A program made the position numbers and the translations under genes. Shown in pieces: positions 1-5,001 of a stretch of DNA of 5,001 bases. How positions within the stretch are numbered: the stretch's first letter is position 1; every line of letters starts with the position of its first letter. The notes beneath the pieces are model-generated. The model did not search any database and had not been told where the DNA came from. It saw nothing but the letters and a program-made list of their open reading frames with translations. This DNA is from Myxococcales bacterium (GTDB lineage Bacteria; Myxococcota_A; Polyangia; Polyangiales; Houyiibacteriaceae), in assembly GCA_020354595.1 (NCBI GenBank), contig CP070650.1, forward strand, positions 1,432,325 through 1,437,325, in the 5' to 3' direction.

Positions 1-1
1 G

Positions 2-1261
2 AGGCGTGGCGGCGTTTGGGTGAGCGCCAAGCCGGCTAAGGACTTCGACTCGGTCACGGTTCCCGCACCCAACCTCGACTACGACTTGGCGCACGTCTCG
101 CTCCGCCGACCTGACCAACGCGGTTTCTACGAGGGGATTTCGAACGCGGTGCTCTGGCCGCTGCTTCACGGATTCGAGCCGACCATCCAAGTCGGGGAGG
201 CGCCCTGGTCGAGCTATGTGGGCGCCAACGAAGAGTTCGCCGAGACGGCGCACTCGATGAGCAGCTCGGGAGACGTCTTCTGGATTCAGGACTACCACCT
301 GATGCTGGTGCCGGGGTTGCTCCGCACCAAGCGGCCCAAGGCGCGGATCGGTTGGTTCTGCCACATCCCGTGGCCGCCGCCGGACACGTTCGGGATCCTG
401 CCCTGGCGCGAAGAGATTCTCGAGGGACTGCTCGGCGCCGACGTGCTCGGGTTTCATCTCCCGGAGTACGCGGAACACTTCCGCCAATGCGTCGAGCGGT
501 TCACAGCGTACGACGTGACGCGGGACGAGATCCAATACCAAAGCCGAAAGGTCCGTACGATCGCCGCGCCGATCGGGATCCCGGTCGATGAGCTTCAGGC
601 CCTTGCGATCGACCCAGACGTCGGGCGGGAGGTCGAGCGCATCCGTCAGATGATGGGCAATCGGCAATTGATCCTCGGAGTCGATCGGCTCGACTACACC
701 AAGGGAATCCCCGAGCGGCTCGCCGCGTTCGAGCGCCTGCTCCGGAAGGACAAGAGCGCGCGCGCCCGTTACGCATTGATCCAGGTGATGGTCCCGAGTC
801 GCACGGACGTGAAGGCCTACGCCGACCTCAAGGAAGAGATCGACCGCATGGTTGGCGACATCAACGGCCGGTACGCCGACACAGGACGCGTCCCGGTTCA
901 CTACCTCTACCGCAACCTGAGCCAACGCGCGCTCTTCGCCCACTACCGGGCAGCGGATGTGGCGCTCGTCACGCCGCTTCGCGACGGCATGAATCTCGTG
1001 GCGCACGAGTACGCGGCGGCGCGCACCGACGACGACGGGGTGCTCGTCTTGAGCGAGTTCGCCGGCGCGGCGAAGTATCTCAAGGGGGCTGTGCTCGTGA
1101 ACCCATACGACGTCGAGTCGACGACGAGCGCAATCCACCGCGCCCTCGCCATGAAGCGGAGCGAAAAGAAGAAGCGCATGCGCGCTCTTCGGGCGGAGGT
1201 GATGCGCCTCGACGTCCACCGCTGGGCAGACGACTACGTCAAGGCGTTGGAGGGGACATGA
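2..1261 (+). CDS. otsA: Trehalose-6-phosphate synthase OtsA, 5' end cut by the window edge
   Basis: Glycosyltransferase family 20 enzyme that makes trehalose-6-phosphate from UDP-glucose and glucose-6-phosphate in the cytoplasm, the first step of the OtsAB route. Numbering residues from the GTG at base 20: SNAVLWP at 41-47, WIQDYHL at 88-94, HIPWPPPD at 115-122, RLDYTKGIPER at 223-233 (R223 and K228 match the phosphate-binding Arg262/Lys267 of E. coli OtsA), TPLRDGMNLVAHE at 318-330 (D322 and E330 match Asp361/Glu369). The frame is open to the window edge, and bases 2-19 encode RRGGVW, matching the conserved GGLW near residue 37-40 of E. coli OtsA. The GTG at base 20 is therefore an internal valine. 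Roughly 35 N-terminal residues, including the first Rossmann strand and the glycine-rich loop, lie outside. The stop overlaps the otsB start in ATGA, which implies translational coupling. The product is very secure; promoter and true start are not visible. Confidence 0.97.
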   Translation, partial: RRGGVWVSAKPAKDFDSVTVPAPNLDYDLAHVSLRRPDQRGFYEGISNAVLWPLLHGFEPTIQVGEAPWSSYVGANEEFAETAHSMSSSGDVFWIQDYHLMLVPGLLRTKRPKARIGWFCHIPWPPPDTFGILPWREEILEGLLGADVLGFHLPEYAEHFRQCVERFTAYDVTRDEIQYQSRKVRTIAAPIGIPVDELQALAIDPDVGREVERIRQMMGNRQLILGVDRLDYTKGIPERLAAFERLLRKDKSARARYALIQVMVPSRTDVKAYADLKEEIDRMVGDINGRYADTGRVPVHYLYRNLSQRALFAHYRAADVALVTPLRDGMNLVAHEYAAARTDDDGVLVLSEFAGAAKYLKGAVLVNPYDVESTTSAIHRALAMKRSEKKKRMRALRAEVMRLDVHRWADDYVKALEGT

Positions 1262-2028
1262 CCGAGATCGAGTCGTTGCTGCAGAATGTGCTGCGCCTCG
1301 AACGCCCTCTGTTGGTCGCGCTCGACGTCGATGGGACGCTCGCCCCGATCGTTCGCGACCCCGATCGAGCCGCGATTCCCGAGCCCACCTTGTCGATTTT
1401 GGAGGCATTGGCACAGGCACCAGGCCTCGTGCTCGCGCTGGTGACAGGGCGCGACCTGAGCTCGCTTCGGCGCATGGAGCAGCTCGACGGTGTTTGGCGG
1501 GCGGTCGAGCACGGCGGGGTCGTGTTGGCGCCCGGAGAAGACCCGCGAAACCGCGCGCTCACCCCGGAGCAACGGGACGCACTTGAGCGGTTCAAAATAT
1601 GGGTCGACGCCAATGCTCAGGGCGCGTTCATCGAGCACAAGCCCCAGGCGATCGCCGTTCATGTCCGCGCGATCGCGATGACGGATCCCACCCGCGCGGA
1701 ACGCTTGATGAACGAAGCCGACGAGCTGGCTCAGAGCCTCGGACTGCACGTCCGGCGGGGCAAAGCGCTCCGGGAAGCCGAGGCGGTCCGGTACGACAAG
1801 GGTCGCGCGCTCGAGGAGATTTTGGGGCGGAGCGGAGCGCGTTCGGTCCTCTTCGTTGGGGACGATGTCACTGACTTCCCGGCGATCGAGCTCGCGGCGG
1901 AGCGCGGCATTGGGGTGTTCGTTCGCTCCGACGAGCAACGCGGAGCTCCGTCGGGCTCGGCGGTGGTGCTCGACGACGTCGACCAGGTTGCTGCCGTTCT
2001 TCGAGGCTTGGCCGAGCACGCCGAGTGA
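1258..2028 (+). CDS. otsB: Trehalose-6-phosphate phosphatase OtsB
   Basis: HAD-superfamily phosphatase that dephosphorylates trehalose-6-phosphate to trehalose, completing the pathway begun by the upstream otsA. HAD motif I is ALDVDGTLAP (21-30, nucleophile D23 and acid/base D25), motif II is LVTGRD (61-66, T63), motif III is K181 in RYDKGRAL, and motif IV is GDDVTDFPAIE (201-211, D202/D203/D206). A cap domain occupies about 78-175. The length of 256 aa is normal for OtsB (E. coli 266). The ATG overlaps the otsA stop by four bases and is preceded by GGAGGGG at 1249-1255, so the start is well supported. Motif IV usually continues as TDE; here it is TDF, with an acidic residue only four positions later (E211), a minor deviation that leaves the metal-binding aspartates intact. 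It is a separate protein, not fused to OtsA. The adjacent otsA makes a different sugar-phosphate substrate unlikely. Confidence 0.96.
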   Translation: MTEIESLLQNVLRLERPLLVALDVDGTLAPIVRDPDRAAIPEPTLSILEALAQAPGLVLALVTGRDLSSLRRMEQLDGVWRAVEHGGVVLAPGEDPRNRALTPEQRDALERFKIWVDANAQGAFIEHKPQAIAVHVRAIAMTDPTRAERLMNEADELAQSLGLHVRRGKALREAEAVRYDKGRALEEILGRSGARSVLFVGDDVTDFPAIELAAERGIGVFVRSDEQRGAPSGSAVVLDDVDQVAAVLRGLAEHAE

Positions 2029-2066
2029 GCAGTGGCATCGCGATGGCGTCGTGATAGAGGCCCGAC

Positions 2067-2891
2067 ATGCTCGGTCGGGAAATCACCGAAGCTGTCCGGA
2101 TCGCCCGCGAGGCAGGCGCGATCCTGATGGACGTCTACGCGACCGACTTTCGGGTTTCGTACAAGTCCAAATCGGATCCGGTCACCGAAGCGGATACGAG
2201 AGCAAACGCGTTCATCGTGAGTGAGCTCGCAAAGGCATTTCCGGGCGACGGGATCGTTGCCGAGGAGTCCGAGGACCGAAGCGACGCTCTCGGCGCGGGC
2301 CGCTGCTGGTACGTCGACCCGGTCGATGGAACCAAGGAGTTCGTGGCGCGCAACGGCGAGTTTGCGGTGATGCTCGGCCTGGCCATCGACGGCGTATCGA
2401 CGGCCGGCGTGGTCTACCAACCCGTCACCGACAAGCTCTATGCGGGCATCTTGGGTCAGGGTGCGACCCTCGAGCAGCGCGGATCCCGTCGCGAGCTCCA
2501 CGTGAGCGAAGTCTCTGACCCGACCCAACTGCAACTCGTCGTCTCGCGATCGCACCGCAATCGAGCGGTGGCGAAAGTGGTCTCGAAGCTCGGGATCACC
2601 AAAGAGATGCAGACCGGCTCGGTTGGCCTCAAAGCCGGGCTCATCGCCGAACGCAAAGCAGATCTCTATTTGCACATCTCCGATAGATCGAGTGCGTGGG
2701 ACGCTTGCGGGCCGGAGGCCGTTCTGAAGGCAGCCGGCGGGCGCTTCACCGACCTCGCGGGCGAGCCGTACCACTACGGCGGGACCGACATGCGCAATCG
2801 AAGCGGGATCCTGGCGTGCAACGCCGCTGCCTACGACGCGGTTCTACCCATTGCGAAAGAGGCCGCGCGCGCCTCAGGGCTGATCGACTGA
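2067..2891 (+). CDS. cysQ: 3'(2'),5'-bisphosphate nucleotidase, CysQ/HAL2 type
   Basis: Member of the lithium-sensitive inositol monophosphatase superfamily. It probably hydrolyses 3'-phosphoadenosine-5'-phosphate (PAP) to AMP and phosphate, clearing the inhibitory by-product of PAPS-dependent sulfate reduction and sulfotransfer. Metal-site motifs appear in order: SDPVTEAD (36-43), AEES (65-68, E66/E67), DPVDGTKEF (84-92, D84/D87), and WDACGPEAVLKAAGG (211-225, D212). The KEF after DPVDGT is typical of CysQ/HAL2/BPNT1; inositol monophosphatases usually have TNF and histidinol phosphatases RAF. WDxCxPE resembles BPNT1-type enzymes more than the WDxxAG of E. coli CysQ. The length of 274 aa fits the family. 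The ATG has GAGG at 2057-2060, six bases upstream. It lies 38 bases after otsB and 2 bases before the methyltransferase gene, so it is probably in the same transcript. Substrate preference (PAP, PAPS or inositol phosphate) cannot be settled from sequence. Confidence 0.9.
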   Translation: MLGREITEAVRIAREAGAILMDVYATDFRVSYKSKSDPVTEADTRANAFIVSELAKAFPGDGIVAEESEDRSDALGAGRCWYVDPVDGTKEFVARNGEFAVMLGLAIDGVSTAGVVYQPVTDKLYAGILGQGATLEQRGSRRELHVSEVSDPTQLQLVVSRSHRNRAVAKVVSKLGITKEMQTGSVGLKAGLIAERKADLYLHISDRSSAWDACGPEAVLKAAGGRFTDLAGEPYHYGGTDMRNRSGILACNAAAYDAVLPIAKEAARASGLID

Positions 2892-2893
2892 CG

Positions 2894-3490
2894 ATGGCAC
2901 CGGTCGATTGGAAAGAAGCGTGGAAGGTGGGGCGAACGCCATGGGACGCCGGAGCATCCGCCCCCGCCTTGCACGAGCTCCTTCAGCGCGAGCTCGTTCC
3001 TTCGGGGCGTGTGCTCGTTCCGGGTTGTGGGACGGGCTACGACCTCGCGACGCTCGCACGCGACGACCGCGAGGTGGTCGGTATCGACCTCTCCGAAGAC
3101 GCCCGCGCGGCCTTCATTGCTGCCCACCCGAATCTGCCGGGAACGGTCGTCTATGAAGTCACCGACTTCTTCTCCTACGGTCCTGGGAGCGGGTTTGACT
3201 TCGTCTGGGACTACACCTTCTTTTGCGCACTCGACCCAGACCAACGAGGGGCCTGGGCGAACGCGATGTCGCGCCTCGTGAGGCCCTCGGGAATCCTCGC
3301 CACGCTGCTGTTTCCGTTCGAGGATCCGATCTCCGATCGGGAAGGTCCGCCGTGGCCGATCAATGCCGCTCTTGTGCGGGCTTTCGTCGGCGATGTGTTC
3401 GAGGAGATCGAAGTGCGCGAAATGGCCGATACCCATCCCGGCCGCGAAGGGAAAGAACGTCTCGCTCTTTGGAAACGTCGCGGGTCCTAG
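2894..3490 (+). CDS. SAM-dependent methyltransferase of the TPMT/HOL (halide/thiol methyltransferase-like) family
   Basis: Class I Rossmann methyltransferase of 198 aa. The N-terminal lid WKEAWKVGRTPWDAG (6-20) and motif I LVPGCGTGYDLATLA (41-55) are typical of the thiopurine S-methyltransferase family. VVGIDLSEDA (61-70) binds the SAM ribose through D65. DFFSY at 91-95, DYTFFCALDP (106-115), GPPWPI (151-156) and the C-terminal GKERLALWKR (186-195) resemble the plant HOL halide/thiol methyltransferases, which from memory have DYVVFCAIEP and GKEKLARWKK. The likely reaction is methylation of a small soft nucleophile (halide, bisulfide, thiocyanate or thiol), but the substrate is not proven. The ATG lies two bases after the cysQ stop with only a weak AGGG 14 bases upstream, so translation is probably coupled. 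The frame is open farther upstream inside cysQ, but that stretch is arginine-rich antiframe and adds nothing to the fold. The stop shares CTAG with the convergent lipoprotein gene. Confidence 0.86.
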   Translation: MAPVDWKEAWKVGRTPWDAGASAPALHELLQRELVPSGRVLVPGCGTGYDLATLARDDREVVGIDLSEDARAAFIAAHPNLPGTVVYEVTDFFSYGPGSGFDFVWDYTFFCALDPDQRGAWANAMSRLVRPSGILATLLFPFEDPISDREGPPWPINAALVRAFVGDVFEEIEVREMADTHPGREGKERLALWKRRGS

Positions 3491-4053
3491 TCGACGTCAG
3501 GCAGTGGAATCGAGGAGGACCTCCACTTCACCTCGGAGAAACCCAGCCGGTAGCTCGCGGACGCCCCTTCGGCTTTGACGCCCACCCAGACCTGCGTCGT
3601 CCCGATTGGGAAGTCCGAGCGAATCATCGGGTTGTTCGTCCCCGGGCGGTTGTCGTTGCACAGGACTGAGCCGTCGGGCTTGCGCACGACGAGAAGCACG
3701 TCGGAGCGCGAACGAGCGAGGACGTAGAGCTGAAAGAACGCGGTATCGGCGTCGAGGAGGTAGTCCGGTGTCTCGGAGATCCAGCCTCTGCACTTTCGGT
3801 GAATGGACCCGGCGGCCACTTCTCCCACCGCCGTGCCGGAAACGACGCGCGGGTCCGGGCTGAACCCCGCATGGAGCGGAACGACGCCGAACCGAGAAGG
3901 GGACTGTTCATAAGGATCCGGCGCTTCCACGGGCTCGGGCTCCGGCGCGCGCGGTAGGGGCAACGGCTCGTCGCGAGTGCAACCCACGCTCGCGAGCACC
4001 AGCGCCAATGGCGCGGCGAACGAGACGGTCCAGGTTTGGGCGACAGCAAGCAC
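3487..4053 (-). CDS. Putative secreted lipoprotein with a C-terminal beta-rich domain
   Basis: Protein of 188 aa. Residues 9-24 are hydrophobic (TVSFAAPLALVLASVG) and lead to C25, a probable lipobox (SVGC; serine at -3 is less common than leucine), so it is likely exported and lipidated. A Pro/Glu-rich spacer at 29-47 follows. The rest, about 55-176, looks beta-rich: HRKCRGWISETPDYLL (85-100), FQLYVLARSRSDVLLVVRKPDGSVLCND (107-134), then TTQVWVGV (152-159) and SYRLGFSE (167-174). This pattern resembles bacterial pre-peptidase C-terminal-like sandwich domains frequent in myxobacterial surface proteins; no catalytic motif is visible. C88 and C132 could form a disulfide. The GTG start is the first possible one: an in-frame TAG lies 12-14 bases upstream, and AGGA (complement of 4064-4067) sits 10 bases upstream. 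Function unknown; the export prediction is fairly secure and the domain similarity is tentative. Confidence 0.85.
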   Translation of the reverse strand: MLAVAQTWTVSFAAPLALVLASVGCTRDEPLPLPRAPEPEPVEAPDPYEQSPSRFGVVPLHAGFSPDPRVVSGTAVGEVAAGSIHRKCRGWISETPDYLLDADTAFFQLYVLARSRSDVLLVVRKPDGSVLCNDNRPGTNNPMIRSDFPIGTTQVWVGVKAEGASASYRLGFSEVKWRSSSIPLPDVD

Positions 4054-4061
4054 CGTGGCGC

Positions 4062-4068
4062 CGTCCTA
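4062..4068 (-). promoter_or_regulatory. Probable ribosome binding site of the lipoprotein gene
   Basis: On the minus strand TAGGACG lies about ten bases before the GTG at 4053. It contains AGGA, and its TAG is also the in-frame stop that limits the reading frame. It sits in the short gap between the terminator T-tract and the start codon, so it would be present in any transcript that reads through the terminator. Confidence 0.45.
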
Positions 4069-4072
4069 CCAC

Positions 4073-4109
4073 AAAAAAAAGGGGCCGCTCACCGGGAAGG
4101 AGCGGCCCC
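4073..4109 (-). terminator. Strong Rho-independent terminator for leftward transcription
   Basis: GGGGCCGCTC at 4081-4090 and GAGCGGCCCC at 4100-4109 form a perfect 10-bp stem with a 9-base loop. Read on the minus strand, the stem is followed immediately by eight T residues (complement of A8 at 4073-4080). The very GC-rich stem plus U-tract is the classic intrinsic terminator form, oriented to stop transcripts arriving from the 44-residue ORF at 4150-4284. On the plus strand no T-run follows the stem, so it should not act rightward. Confidence 0.88.
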
Positions 4110-4122
4110 TGCGCTATGCGCA
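4110..4122. repeat. Small inverted repeat next to the terminator
   Basis: TGCGC-TAT-GCGCA is a perfect 5-bp inverted repeat with a 3-base loop, directly adjacent to the terminator stem. In a leftward transcript it would form a second small hairpin just before the terminator. It could help RNA folding or protect the 3' end, or be chance in GC-rich DNA. Confidence 0.35.
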
Positions 4123-4149
4123 CTGTCGTGTGGGGGGGAGAGGATTTGA

Positions 4150-4284
4150 CTAGTTGGGAGCCGGCGACGCGTTGATGAGCGGAATCGGATTGCCGTCTTC
4201 GTCGCCCGACGCGTCGACGATGGCCCAAAGCTCTACGTCGAGACCGTCGGTGGGGTCTTCGTTCACCGCGACGACGATGCTCAC
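4150..4284 (-). CDS. Small acidic protein of 44 residues, unknown function
   Basis: GTG-initiated frame ending in TAG. The protein begins MSIVVAVNEDPTDGLDVELW, continues with VDASGDEDGNPIPLI (23-37) and ends NASPAPN. It has nine Asp/Glu, no Lys, Arg or His, and no Cys. G or C fills 35 of 43 third codon positions after the start, as in the neighbouring genes, which supports real coding. An in-frame TGA nine bases upstream fixes the maximum length; the only other internal candidate start is GTG at codon 7. There is no strong Shine-Dalgarno, only AGTGA about six bases upstream. The dedicated terminator some 40 bases after its stop argues that something is transcribed here. No signal peptide or membrane segment. 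D-x-S-G-D-E-D-G-N is reminiscent of a calcium-binding or beta-turn loop but does not match an EF-hand. It is divergent from the CarH-like regulator. I do not recognise a family; a non-coding RNA is the alternative. Confidence 0.55.
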   Translation of the reverse strand: MSIVVAVNEDPTDGLDVELWAIVDASGDEDGNPIPLINASPAPN

Positions 4285-4314
4285 GAAGATTCACTTTTTT
4301 TCGGGCACATAGGC

Positions 4315-4343
4315 TTGATCTGCAAAATCACTAAGGATAGACA
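4315..4343 (+). promoter_or_regulatory. Weak candidate promoter for the MerR-B12 regulator gene
   Basis: TTGATC at 4315-4320 (four of six with TTGACA) is followed after 17 bases by TAGACA at 4338-4343 (three of six with TATAAT). It lies in the most AT-rich stretch of the window, in the divergent intergenic region. The putative -10 coincides with the first operator-like repeat, so a bound regulator would block it. The match is weak and the real start site could differ. Confidence 0.3.
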
Positions 4344-4370
4344 GCTCTTAGACACTTCTTGGGCAACGCG
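4338..4370 (+). promoter_or_regulatory. Three tandem 11-bp direct repeats, likely CarH-type operator
   Basis: The motif TAGACA begins at 4338 and again at 4349, exactly 11 bases apart, and a degenerate copy TGGGCA begins at 4360, again 11 bases on. The second halves of the first two units are also alike (GCTCT and CTTCT). From memory, Thermus CarH tetramers bind three tandem 11-bp direct repeats with a core like TnnACA, and these units fit that layout. The array ends directly before the GTG start of the MerR-B12 gene, so binding should repress that gene and might reach the divergent promoter. Confidence 0.5.
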
Positions 4371-5001
4371 GTGGTGGAAGAAGGCAAATACCGGGTGGGG
4401 ATGGTCTCGAAGATGACGGGGCTGTCCACCCACACCCTTCGGATGTGGGAGAAGCGCTACGCCGCGGTGCTGCCGAAGCGGACCGAGGCCGGCGGCCGCC
4501 TCTACACCGATGCGGACGTCGAACGGCTGCGTTTGCTGAGCACGCTGGTGGACAGCGGCCACTCCATCGGCGGCATTGCCAAGCTTCCCGACGTCGACCT
4601 ACGGCACATGGCGGCGGCGTTTCCACCGCCGTCGGCCGAGCCCACCTCGCGGCATCTTCCCGAGATCCGCGATCGCGTCATGAAGGCGATCGAGCGCCTG
4701 CGCGTCGACGAAGCCGAGCAGATGCTTTCACGCGCTGCTCTGAGCACGGAGCCGGTGGAGTTCCTCAAGACCTTGGTCGCACCGATCCTCGTCGAGATCG
4801 GGGAGCGCTGGCAGAGTGGCGATCTCCGAATCGCCCACGAGCATGCATGCTCCACGGTGATGCGGGGGCTGCTGTTCTCACTGAGGCGGCTCTACCCTTC
4901 GAACGAATCGCGACGGCGCGTGGTGGTCGCGACGCCCGCGGAAGAAGATCACGAGCTCGGCGCGCTCATGGTGGCGATGCTGGCCGCGATGCACGGTTGG
5001 A
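4371..5001 (+). CDS. CarH/LitR-type MerR regulator with cobalamin-binding photoreceptor module, 3' end cut
   Basis: The first 210 residues are visible and the frame is open to the window end. A MerR winged helix covers about 7-75: YRVGMVSKMTGLSTHTLRMW (7-26) is the HTH and GGRLYTDADVERLRLL (41-56) the wing and following helix. After a short linker a helical bundle (about 98-178) carries W147 and E157-H158, the W-x9-EH signature of CarA/CarH/LitR adenosylcobalamin sensors. The Rossmann part begins near 183 and shows EDHELG (192-197), the E-x-H-x-x-G cobalamin motif with H194 as probable lower ligand. In the known family, AdoCbl-bound tetramers repress carotenoid or light-response genes in the dark and fall apart on illumination. 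Q148 replaces the residue equivalent to the upper-axial His132 of Thermus CarH. The start is uncertain: TTG 4359, GTG 4371, GTG 4374 and ATG 4401 are in frame after the TAG at 4338-4340, none with a clear Shine-Dalgarno. I chose GTG 4371 because it keeps the complete HTH and follows the operator repeats. Confidence 0.9.
   Translation, partial: MVEEGKYRVGMVSKMTGLSTHTLRMWEKRYAAVLPKRTEAGGRLYTDADVERLRLLSTLVDSGHSIGGIAKLPDVDLRHMAAAFPPPSAEPTSRHLPEIRDRVMKAIERLRVDEAEQMLSRAALSTEPVEFLKTLVAPILVEIGERWQSGDLRIAHEHACSTVMRGLLFSLRRLYPSNESRRRVVVATPAEEDHELGALMVAMLAAMHGW

Noticed and set aside
20..22. GTG at base 20 as the start of otsA
   Set aside because: The frame is open to the window edge, and the preceding codons encode RRGGVW, matching the conserved GGLW of OtsA, so this is an internal valine of a gene cut by the window.
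2036..2045. Palindrome CATCGCGATG between otsB and cysQ
   Set aside because: Only 10 bp with no T-run and no second copy found nearby; palindromes of this kind are expected by chance in GC-rich DNA.
1234..2774. Long open frames on the minus strand opposite otsB and cysQ
   Set aside because: Antisense frames kept open by high GC and strong codon bias. They have no recognisable motif and oppose two genes with complete catalytic signatures.
4132..4138. G7 run as a phase-variable tract
   Set aside because: It lies in the untranslated stretch after the 44-residue ORF and outside any supported reading frame, so slippage would not switch a gene.
4146..4174. TTGACT at 4146-4151 as a plus-strand -35 box
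   Set aside because: It is near consensus, but 17 bases on the sequence is GCGTTG, no -10 box is present, and no plus-strand gene follows before the divergent region.
3908..4294. Minus-strand 128-codon open frame across the terminator and the lipoprotein start
   Set aside because: Arginine-rich translation (runs such as RRRGERRPHRRSRRR) typical of a false frame; it runs through the terminator hairpin.
4281..4855. Minus-strand open frames opposite the MerR-B12 gene
   Set aside because: They lie antisense to a region with clear MerR and cobalamin-binding motifs and are low-complexity Arg/Ser-rich.

Overview
The window is GC-rich, densely coding bacterial DNA, with G/C strongly preferred at third codon positions. 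It looks like a chromosomal segment of a myxobacterium or relative (Myxococcota). That is an inference from two things: a small secreted lipoprotein of a style common in that group (proline/glutamate-rich linker, then a beta-rich domain with a 'CRG.IS..PDY.L' and 'PDGS..CND' pattern), and a CarA/CarH-type MerR-B12 regulator. No phylogenetic marker is present, so the assignment is tentative. I see no tRNA, rRNA, insertion sequence, CRISPR array or attachment site.

Left part (1-3490, plus strand): a tight four-gene run. It starts with the 3' ~90% of otsA (trehalose-6-phosphate synthase, cut by the window edge). otsB (trehalose-6-phosphate phosphatase) overlaps it by 4 bases. After 38 bases comes a CysQ/HAL2-type 3'(2'),5'-bisphosphate nucleotidase, and 2 bases further a small SAM-dependent methyltransferase of the TPMT/HOL (halide/thiol methyltransferase-like) family. 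otsA and otsB together make trehalose from UDP-glucose and glucose-6-phosphate. CysQ removes the sulfur-assimilation by-product PAP and is the classic sodium/lithium-sensitive phosphatase. Plant relatives of the methyltransferase methylate halides and thiols. All four could therefore serve osmotic or salt stress, which is a hypothesis from context.

Middle part (3487-4284, minus strand): a lipoprotein gene converges on the methyltransferase gene, and the two stop codons share one CTAG. Upstream of the lipoprotein gene is a strong intrinsic terminator (4073-4109, minus strand). It ends a short transcription unit whose only visible gene is a 44-residue, very acidic ORF with no basic residue (4150-4284). 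The terminator T-tract ends 19 bases before the lipoprotein start codon, so the lipoprotein gene either has a promoter overlapping the hairpin or is fed by read-through.

Right part (4285-5001): a divergent intergenic region, then the 5' part of a MerR-type regulator with a cobalamin-binding module of the CarH/LitR photoreceptor family, cut by the window end. The cobalamin signatures W-x9-EH and E-x-H-x-x-G are present, but the residue matching the upper axial histidine of Thermus CarH is glutamine. Directly upstream lie tandem 11-bp direct repeats (TAGACA, TAGACA, degenerate TGGGCA) that look like a CarH-type operator, suggesting autoregulation and perhaps control of the divergent 44-residue ORF.
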